From the NCBI GenBank assembly GCA_005883355.1, contig VAXG01000037.1, forward strand, positions 1 through 63,265: a stretch of 63,265 nt of DNA, read 5' to 3'. Under the pieces are notes generated by a model. It was not told the DNA's origin and did no database searches. It saw only the letters and a program-made list of their open reading frames with translations. The DNA comes from Actinomycetota bacterium (lineage in GTDB: Bacteria > Actinomycetota > Thermoleophilia > Gaiellales > Gaiellaceae). This document shows, piece after piece, positions 57,995-63,265 of this stretch (within the stretch, counting starts at the first letter, position 1; every line of letters starts with the position of its first letter). A program made the position numbers and the translations under genes.

Positions 57995-59011
57995 GTGAGG
58001 GAGATCCTCCCGGAGCTCGACCGCTGGCGCTCGCGCGGAGACCGAGTCGCGATGGCGCGGGTCGTGGCCACGCGCCGATCCGCCCCTCGGCCGATCGGGT
58101 CGAAGCTGATCGTGTCGGCGCAAGGAGAGCTCGCAGGCTCGGTGTCGGGCGGCTGTGTCGAGAGCGAAGTCGTCGAGGCGGCCCGAGAGGTGCTGTCCGG
58201 CGGCGAGCCTCAACTGCTCACGTTCGGCATCTCGGATGACCTCGCGCTCAGTGTCGGGCTCCCTTGCGGCGGTGAGATCGACGTCTGGGTGGACGAGCCG
58301 GCACCGGAGCTGCTCGACCAGCTCGGCGAGATCGTGCGGCGGGAGAGTTGGGCCGTCGTCCTGACCGATCTCGAGAACGGAACCTCACGGCTCTTTCGTC
58401 ACGGCGAGGATCCTGTGGCCGACGATTTGATCCGAGCAGGCCACGGCCGGGTGGTGGAGCTCGAAGGCCGGCGCCTCTTCGCGGACGTCTTCGGTCCGCC
58501 GCCGCGACTGCTTGTGTACGGCGCGGTCGACACAGCGGATGCGCTGTGTGCAGCCGCGCGTGGCCTCGGCTGGCACACGATCGCCGCGGACGCACGCGCG
58601 CGGTTCGCCACGCCCGAGCGCCTACCGCATGCAGACGAGGTGATCGTCGCCTGGCCGGAGGAGACGCTCGCCCAGGTGCAGCCGGATCACGCGACCGCCA
58701 TCGTTGTTCTCACGCACGACGACAAGTTCGACGTCCCGATGCTCGTCGGGGCGCTTGCGACCGATGCCTTCTACGTCGGCGCGCTCGGCTCCCGGCGGAA
58801 TCAGGAGCGGCGTCGCGAACGGCTGCTCGAAGCGGGCGTGGATGAGTCGGCGCTCGAGCGGATCAGCGGTCCCGCCGGCCTCGACATCGGTGCGCACAGT
58901 CCTGCGGAGACGGCCCTCTCGATCCTCGCCGAGATCATGGCCGTGCGCGCCGGCCGCGACGGCGGCAGGCTCAAGGAGTCGAGCGGCCGCATTCACGCGG
59001 AGGTTGGCTAG
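57995..59011 (+). CDS. xdhC: XdhC/CoxI family protein
   Basis: Chaperone-type protein of 338 residues that matures molybdenum-cofactor enzymes (xanthine or CO dehydrogenase) by inserting sulphurated cofactor. N-terminal XdhC_CoxI domain (ARVVATRRSAPRPIGSKLIVSAQGELAGSVSGGCVESEV) and C-terminal Rossmann-like domain (VVLTHDDKFDVPMLVGALATDAFYVGALGSRRNQERR, then GLDIGAHSPAETALSILAEI) are both complete. The dehydrogenase genes it would serve are not in the window. GTG start behind a -10 box. Confidence 0.9.
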   Translation: MREILPELDRWRSRGDRVAMARVVATRRSAPRPIGSKLIVSAQGELAGSVSGGCVESEVVEAAREVLSGGEPQLLTFGISDDLALSVGLPCGGEIDVWVDEPAPELLDQLGEIVRRESWAVVLTDLENGTSRLFRHGEDPVADDLIRAGHGRVVELEGRRLFADVFGPPPRLLVYGAVDTADALCAAARGLGWHTIAADARARFATPERLPHADEVIVAWPEETLAQVQPDHATAIVVLTHDDKFDVPMLVGALATDAFYVGALGSRRNQERRRERLLEAGVDESALERISGPAGLDIGAHSPAETALSILAEIMAVRAGRDGGRLKESSGRIHAEVG

Positions 59012-59657
59012 CGAACTCGCTTATGCTCACGCTGGAGTTGCAAGACTGGTCCTTGTCGCCTTACTGATCGTCGGACTCGCTACCTGCGCGGGCTGCGGGA
59101 GTACGGCCGGTAACAACAAGTCTTCCGCCACCGGCTCCTGCTCGGATTCGACCTTCACGTCCAGCCAGTTGCATGAGGCGTCACAGAACAACGTGCCGTG
59201 TCGATCCGAGCTTGTGAAAGCAAGAGGGCTCGTTCTCGTCGCAACGAGAGACTTGTCGCGCGCCGGCCGTCAACTCCGGTCACTTACAGACGCGCTTCGC
59301 AAAGGAAAGGCATCTGGCAGCCTCGAGAGCGACTTCCTCGGGAGCTACTCCGGCGGAACCCAAGAATTTCAAGACGCTCTGGCCTCGCTTCGCCAGGCGG
59401 GCGGTCAAACGCTGGTGAGCGCGAGCGACGGCAAGGGGATTTTCAAGGAGGCCGGCTGCGCGAATTGCCACACGCTCGCGGCGGCCGGCGCACGTGGCAC
59501 GGTCGGCCCCAACCTCGACCAGGTCCGGCCGTCGAAGTCGACGATCGCTAGAGCCGTCAGATACGGCCAGGGAACGATGGTGTCGTTTGGAGGAACGCTG
59601 AGCGCTGCCCAGATTCAGGCGGTTGCCGACTTCGTCAGCCGGCGCGCCGGGAAGTAG
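59004..59657 (+). CDS. lipoprotein c-type cytochrome
   Basis: Exported electron carrier of about 217 residues. After a hydrophobic segment (VARLVLVALLIVGLATCAGC) the lipobox ATC|AGC or TCAG|C anchors it outside the cell. A helical region of about 100 residues precedes a C-terminal cytochrome c domain with CANCH (Cys152-Cys155-His156) and a candidate axial methionine in GTMVSFGGTL. The start is TTG 59004, overlapping the xdhC stop; no ATG or GTG is better placed. It may pass electrons to a terminal oxidase, which is not present here. Confidence 0.8.
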   Translation: MASELAYAHAGVARLVLVALLIVGLATCAGCGSTAGNNKSSATGSCSDSTFTSSQLHEASQNNVPCRSELVKARGLVLVATRDLSRAGRQLRSLTDALRKGKASGSLESDFLGSYSGGTQEFQDALASLRQAGGQTLVSASDGKGIFKEAGCANCHTLAAAGARGTVGPNLDQVRPSKSTIARAVRYGQGTMVSFGGTLSAAQIQAVADFVSRRAGK

Positions 59658-59667
59658 ATCCTGCCGC

Positions 59668-60759
59668 CTAAGATCGCGACTCGCCGGCGCGAAAGGTGCG
59701 CATCGGCAGTCCTGCGAGCGGCTCGCCCCCGTCGGCCGTGACGAGCCAGGTGTCCTGCATGTAGAGGCAATCCACGCCGTTGTCGGCGATGACGTGCGGA
59801 TGCATCGAGAAGACCATGTTCTCATTGAGCTCCGTGTCGATGCCCTCGCCGACCTTTGGATGCTCGATCATCGTCATGCCGATCGAGTGCCCCGTCACAT
59901 GACCGAGGTGATAGCCGCGGTCGGTGAAGCCCTTGGACACCGCACGGTGCACGTCGTGAGCAGTCGCCCCGGGACGGAGCGCGGACTTCGCCGCCTCGAA
60001 GTACTCCTCGTAGGCCTCCACCATCCGGCTGACCTCCGCGTTCGGCTCGCCGAGCGCGCGCGAAACTTCGACCCAGTGGCCACCGGGGCCGGCGATCTCG
60101 AGTGACGGGATGCAGAAGCCCCCGAGGATCGTGTGCTTCCGTGCCACTGCAAACTCGGCCCCGATGAGCACCATGTTCATCGTCAGCCGCCCGCAGCCCT
60201 CCTCGACGAAGAGCCGTTCTGCGGGTGCAAGCACTTCCGCCGCCGACTTGCCCGGCCGGTACGCGCCGAGGAACGCCCAGAAGCCTTCGGTATTGATGCG
60301 CACCGAGTCCCGCACGGATTCGATCTCCTCGGCGCTCTTGACGGCGCGTGCCAGGTCGAATTCGACGTCGAACGGAACGAACTCCACGCGCAGGTGCGTG
60401 GCCTCGAAGTCTCGGACCGCCATCACGTAGTCGAGGCCGTACACGCCCACGCGCTGCGCGGCCAGGCGGTCGCCGATGTATTTGCCGGGTCGCTCGGCGA
60501 AGACCTGATCCTCGATCCATGACGTCCCGTGCTCCCCGACGTAGCGTGCCTCGGCCGGGAAGATGATCGTCGGGTCACCCTCGCGCGGCAGCAACACGTA
60601 TGCGTAGCGGTGGACGATCACAAAGCCGGACATGTAGGTCACCGCACCCTCGAAGCCGGTGTACTCGGAGCCGCAGACGATGACGGCGTCCAGGTGCTGT
60701 TCCGCCATCGCGTCGCGGACGAGCCGGTAGCGGCGGTCGATCTCCTCACGGCTCACCAT
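59668..60759 (-). CDS. M24-family (creatinase/aminopeptidase P-like) protein
   Basis: Pita-bread-fold protein of 363 residues. The N-terminal creatinase domain (DAVIVCGSEYTGFEGAVTYMSGF) and the C-terminal domain with LGHVTGHSIGM, EHPKVGEG and NENMVFSMHPHV show the fold. The usual first metal-ligand blocks are altered: in place of a DLG-x-GY-x-SD motif the sequence reads LEIAGPGGHWVEVSR. It may therefore be a creatinase-like hydrolase that works without the usual metals, or have changed ligands; a plain prolidase role is unlikely. ATG 60759 overlaps the end of the preceding reductase gene. Last gene of the right-edge operon. Confidence 0.78.
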   Translation of the reverse strand: MVSREEIDRRYRLVRDAMAEQHLDAVIVCGSEYTGFEGAVTYMSGFVIVHRYAYVLLPREGDPTIIFPAEARYVGEHGTSWIEDQVFAERPGKYIGDRLAAQRVGVYGLDYVMAVRDFEATHLRVEFVPFDVEFDLARAVKSAEEIESVRDSVRINTEGFWAFLGAYRPGKSAAEVLAPAERLFVEEGCGRLTMNMVLIGAEFAVARKHTILGGFCIPSLEIAGPGGHWVEVSRALGEPNAEVSRMVEAYEEYFEAAKSALRPGATAHDVHRAVSKGFTDRGYHLGHVTGHSIGMTMIEHPKVGEGIDTELNENMVFSMHPHVIADNGVDCLYMQDTWLVTADGGEPLAGLPMRTFRAGESRS

Positions 60760-61667
60760 GACTGCTCCAACCCTTTCACGAGCGACCAGATTGCGCGGTT
60801 GAGCGGTGTCGGGACGCCGTGTTCCCGACCGAAGCCGACGATGCCGCCGTTGAGGTAGTCGATCTCCGTCGGACGGTGCGCTTCGACGTCCTGGAGCATC
60901 GACGCCTTGTGGTCGTAGGCGACCTCCGGCTTGGCCGCGTGGTCGATCAATTCCTCTGGATCGGCATCGAGTGAGATCCCCTGGGCGGCGGCGACCGCCT
61001 TGCCCTCGTCCACGAGGCCGCTGACGAGCCGCCGAAGACCGGGGTCGTCGCACACGCGGCCGTGCGTCAGGCGCGTCAGCGCACCGACGGGATTCGTGGC
61101 CGCGTTGAAGATCACCTTCCGCCACTGGGGACCGCGTGCGTCTCGCACCGCCGTCGCCGGCATGCCTGCCCGGGTGCATGCGTCGGCCAGCCGCTCGACC
61201 TCGGCGAACGGTGCCGGTCGCGGCTCGAAGGGCCCGAGCGTCGTGTCGCCCTTGACGTCCCACTGCACATGACCCGGCTCGACCAGCTTGCCCGCTGGGA
61301 AGGTCGTGCCGCGAATCACGCGCTCGGCGAATCTTGCAATCGCCTCCTCGTTACCCAGGCCGTTCTGGACGGTCGCGACGCATCCGCCAGTGAACGCGGC
61401 CGCCGTCGCCTCGACCGCGGCCGCCGTGTGCATCGCCTTTGTCGCGACAATCCCGAAATCGCACGCCGGCAGCGAGGCCGGGTCGGAGGTCGCCTGCAGC
61501 CGGCCCAGCACATCGCCTGCGCCGCTGAGCCGAAGGCCCGCACGGTTGATCGCCTCGACGTGCTCCCCGAAGAGATCGTACGCCCAGACCTCGACGTCTT
61601 CGAGCTGGGCGAGGTTGGCGGCGAAGAGCGAGCCGACCGCCCCGCAGCCCACGATGCACACCCTCAT
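60753..61667 (-). CDS. ketopantoate reductase-like protein, paralogue 2
   Basis: NADPH-dependent 2-dehydropantoate 2-reductase family, 304 residues. Rossmann motif VCIVGCGAVGSLFAANLA (residues 3-20), QNGLGNEE loop, and the catalytic Lys region WRKVIFNAATNPVGALT near residue 175 are seen, along with a substrate-binding EIDYLNG segment. Only one such enzyme is needed for coenzyme A synthesis, so this and its neighbour may act on other 2-keto acids. ATG 61667 overlaps the end of paralogue 1 (4 bp). Confidence 0.85.
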   Translation of the reverse strand: MRVCIVGCGAVGSLFAANLAQLEDVEVWAYDLFGEHVEAINRAGLRLSGAGDVLGRLQATSDPASLPACDFGIVATKAMHTAAAVEATAAAFTGGCVATVQNGLGNEEAIARFAERVIRGTTFPAGKLVEPGHVQWDVKGDTTLGPFEPRPAPFAEVERLADACTRAGMPATAVRDARGPQWRKVIFNAATNPVGALTRLTHGRVCDDPGLRRLVSGLVDEGKAVAAAQGISLDADPEELIDHAAKPEVAYDHKASMLQDVEAHRPTEIDYLNGGIVGFGREHGVPTPLNRAIWSLVKGLEQSW

Positions 61668-62578
61668 GAGTAGGACGCCTCTCTCGCCGCAACGAGGCGG
61701 TAGACAGCAGTCTGCAGAGGAGCGTCCACGGCATGACGCTCCGCCTCCCGGACGATCGCTCCGTTGATCAAGTCCACTTCGGTCGGTCGCCGAGCCTCGA
61801 CGTCCTCGAGCATCGAGGGATAGTGCGCGCTTCCGCGTTTGGTGGCGAGGACGTTCATCTCCCAGGGATCGTCGCGCAGCTCGACGCTTGCTGCCGCAGC
61901 GACGAGCTTGCCTTCGTCCACGAGAGCGTGGACGAGATGGCCGAGATCGGACTCGACGTTCTCGGCAGCGAAGTGTGCATCGTGGGGAAGGCCAGTCAAG
62001 GCAGCGACACCGTTCACGGTCGCGTTGAAGATCAGCTTCGACCACTGCGCGGGCCGCAGGTCCGGCAGGGCCTCCGCCTCGAGACCCGACTCGATCAACA
62101 GCTGAGCGAGCTCCTGCACTCGTTCATAGGGCGTGTCGCCGTACGGCCCCAACCAGGTCGGAGTGTCGAGGATGTACTCCACATGCGTGTCGGAGTGTTT
62201 CGTCCCGCTCATGAACGTCACCGCGGAGATCAGATGCCACTCGCCATGGCGGCGCACGACCTCCTCAGCACCGAGACCGTTCTGGACCGTCGCGATCGTG
62301 GCGTCCGCGAACCGGCCGTTCAAAGACTGGGCAGCTTGTTCGAGACCGGTGGCCTTCGTCGCGATGATGGCCACGTCGAAGTCCGGCAGCTCGCCTGGAT
62401 CCGGCGTCGCGGTCACCCGCGCGGTGAAGTCGTGCCGGCCGCTGACCCGGAGCCCTCGAGCGTTCAGCGCCTGCGCATGCTCTTGCCGGCGCGTGAGCAC
62501 GAACACGTCTGCAACCTTTGCCAGATGCGCGGCGAAGAGACCGCCGATCGCGCCCGCACCGATGACGCATACCCTCAC
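61664..62578 (-). CDS. ketopantoate reductase-like protein, paralogue 1
   Basis: Second 2-dehydropantoate 2-reductase-like protein, also 304 residues. VCVIGAGAIGGLFAAHLA (3-20), VQNGLGAEE, WSKLIFNATVNGVAALTGL and EVDLINGAI align with paralogue 2 throughout, so the pair arose by tandem duplication and has diverged. It starts with GTG 62578, overlapping the M32 stop as GTGA. The operon M32, KPR, KPR, M24 has no pan genes, which argues for a role outside pantothenate synthesis (inference). Confidence 0.85.
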   Translation of the reverse strand: MRVCVIGAGAIGGLFAAHLAKVADVFVLTRRQEHAQALNARGLRVSGRHDFTARVTATPDPGELPDFDVAIIATKATGLEQAAQSLNGRFADATIATVQNGLGAEEVVRRHGEWHLISAVTFMSGTKHSDTHVEYILDTPTWLGPYGDTPYERVQELAQLLIESGLEAEALPDLRPAQWSKLIFNATVNGVAALTGLPHDAHFAAENVESDLGHLVHALVDEGKLVAAAASVELRDDPWEMNVLATKRGSAHYPSMLEDVEARRPTEVDLINGAIVREAERHAVDAPLQTAVYRLVAAREASYS

Positions 62579-63265
62579 GCGAACTTCGTGTGCAGGTACT
62601 TCAGATACGGCTCGGGATCGATGCCGGATCCGGTCACACGTCGCAGCAGATCCGACGGTGCGTATCGACCGCCGTGGCGGTAGATCTGCTCGCTCAGCCA
62701 CTCGCGCAGCGGGGCGAACTCGCCCCGTGCGAACTGCTCCTCGAGCTCGCCGAGCTCCGCACACGCGCGGTCCCAGATCTGCACCGAGACCACGTTCCCG
62801 AGCTGATACGTCGGGAAGTACCCGAAGAGCCCGGTCGACCAATGCATGTCCTGGAGCACGCCGTGCGCATCGTCCGGAACGTCGACGCCGAGGGATTCCT
62901 TCATCCGCGCGTTCCAGACCTCCGGCAGGTCACTCACCGCAATCGTGCCGGCGAGCAGCTCCCGTTCGAGCTCGAACCTCATGATGATGTGATGCCCGTA
63001 GGTCACCTCATCGGCATAGCCGCGGATCGGCCCTGGCCGTACGGCGCTCACCGAGCGTACGAAGGAGACGTCGTCGACACCGCCGAGCGCATCGGGGAAC
63101 AGCGCTTGCAGCTGCGGGTAGAACCATGTCCAGAAGCCGCGGCTCCGACCGACAAGGTTCTCCCACGTCCGGCTCTGCGATTCGTGGATCGTGCTCGAGG
63201 TGCCCCGGGCGAGCGGGGTCCGCGCAAAGGAGGGGTCGATGTCGAACTCGTACACGCCGTGCCCG
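62575..63265 (-). CDS. M32 metallocarboxypeptidase, partial (5' end outside window)
   Basis: C-terminal ~230 residues of a second M32 carboxypeptidase. The fragment begins GHGVYEF, immediately after the HE of the zinc motif HExGHG, and contains TIHESQSRTWENLVGRS, YADEVTYGHHIIMRFELE and FGYFPTYQLGNVVSVQIW. It aligns throughout with the M32 protein at 20009 but differs at many positions, so they are old paralogues. The zinc-binding His pair lies just outside the window. Its stop overlaps the GTG of paralogue-1 reductase. Confidence 0.93.
   Translation of the reverse strand, partial: GHGVYEFDIDPSFARTPLARGTSSTIHESQSRTWENLVGRSRGFWTWFYPQLQALFPDALGGVDDVSFVRSVSAVRPGPIRGYADEVTYGHHIIMRFELERELLAGTIAVSDLPEVWNARMKESLGVDVPDDAHGVLQDMHWSTGLFGYFPTYQLGNVVSVQIWDRACAELGELEEQFARGEFAPLREWLSEQIYRHGGRYAPSDLLRRVTGSGIDPEPYLKYLHTKFA

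Overview
The window is high-GC bacterial DNA with dense, overlapping genes and few gaps, most probably from an actinobacterium. The best guess is class Thermoleophilia (Gaiellales/Solirubrobacterales-like), but no 16S gene is present and the class call rests on overall gene content. Actinobacterial signs are whiA upstream of gap-pgk-tpiA, HemQ-type haem synthesis, an Rv2613c-like HIT protein, GlpX, LexA boxes of the CGAAC-N4-GTTCG type, a translationally placed PyrR hairpin, many GTG/TTG starts, and many promoters whose -10 box sits only 6-9 nt before the start codon (leaderless mRNAs).

Layout. 1-4.9 kb (minus): pyrimidine operon pyrR-pyrB-pyrC-carA-carB (carB runs off the left edge), headed by a PyrR-binding hairpin and a 14-codon leader ORF. 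4.9-6.9 kb: an Erm-like rRNA methyltransferase, a small DUF2007-like protein and RNase Z. 6.9-9.5 kb (plus): an HD-GYP protein, an alpha/beta hydrolase and a SnoaL-like protein. 9.5-15 kb (minus): a 79-residue LysM protein under two LexA boxes, a YfcE-like phosphodiesterase, an M29 aminopeptidase, a secreted glycoside-hydrolase-like protein and a DgcN-DgcA pair. 15-25 kb: tRNA-Arg(CCG), MFS exporter, CorA, secreted proteins, HIT protein, M32 carboxypeptidase, YceH, tRNA-Gly(CCC), L,D-transpeptidase, and convergent fba/glpX. 25-32 kb: argS, a K+-channel/RCK protein, DUF3467, M48 protease, phosphoesterase, lipoprotein plus Ser/Thr kinase, and a sigma factor.

32-38 kb (minus): MGMT-whiA, then gap-pgk-tpiA-gpmI and the sigma gene; with fba and glpX the window holds much of lower glycolysis/gluconeogenesis. 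38-42 kb (plus): a PruA-type dehydrogenase, a membrane-anchored TPM-like protein and an LPG-synthase-like membrane protein. 42-46 kb (minus): an XRE-TPR regulator followed directly by a very short secreted peptide with a near-perfect Shine-Dalgarno (the RRNPP quorum-sensing layout), then uvrC, with a structured RNA candidate ending in an intrinsic terminator upstream of it. 46-52 kb: a second glycoside-hydrolase-like protein, HemQ, small membrane proteins, Bcp, NlpC/P60 and a methyltransferase.

52.6-54 kb: a tRNA-Leu(CAG) gene whose 3' end is duplicated 1.2 kb away as a 36-bp direct repeat, framing an almost gene-free island remnant. 54-63.3 kb: a secreted subtilase, a frame-broken copper-monooxygenase-like gene, a 52-residue zinc-ribbon-like ORF, XdhC, a lipoprotein cytochrome c, and a minus-strand peptidase/ketopantoate-reductase operon (M32, two tandem KPR paralogues, an M24 protein) cut by the right edge.

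Most notable: the regulator/peptide pair at 42.3-43.8 kb, a family of three palindromic repeats with a conserved core and covarying arms (15.1, 36.6 and 54.1 kb), the SOS-controlled LysM gene, the PyrR leader, the RNA candidate upstream of uvrC, the tRNA-Leu island scar, and an arginyl-tRNA synthetase without the histidines of its HIGH signature.
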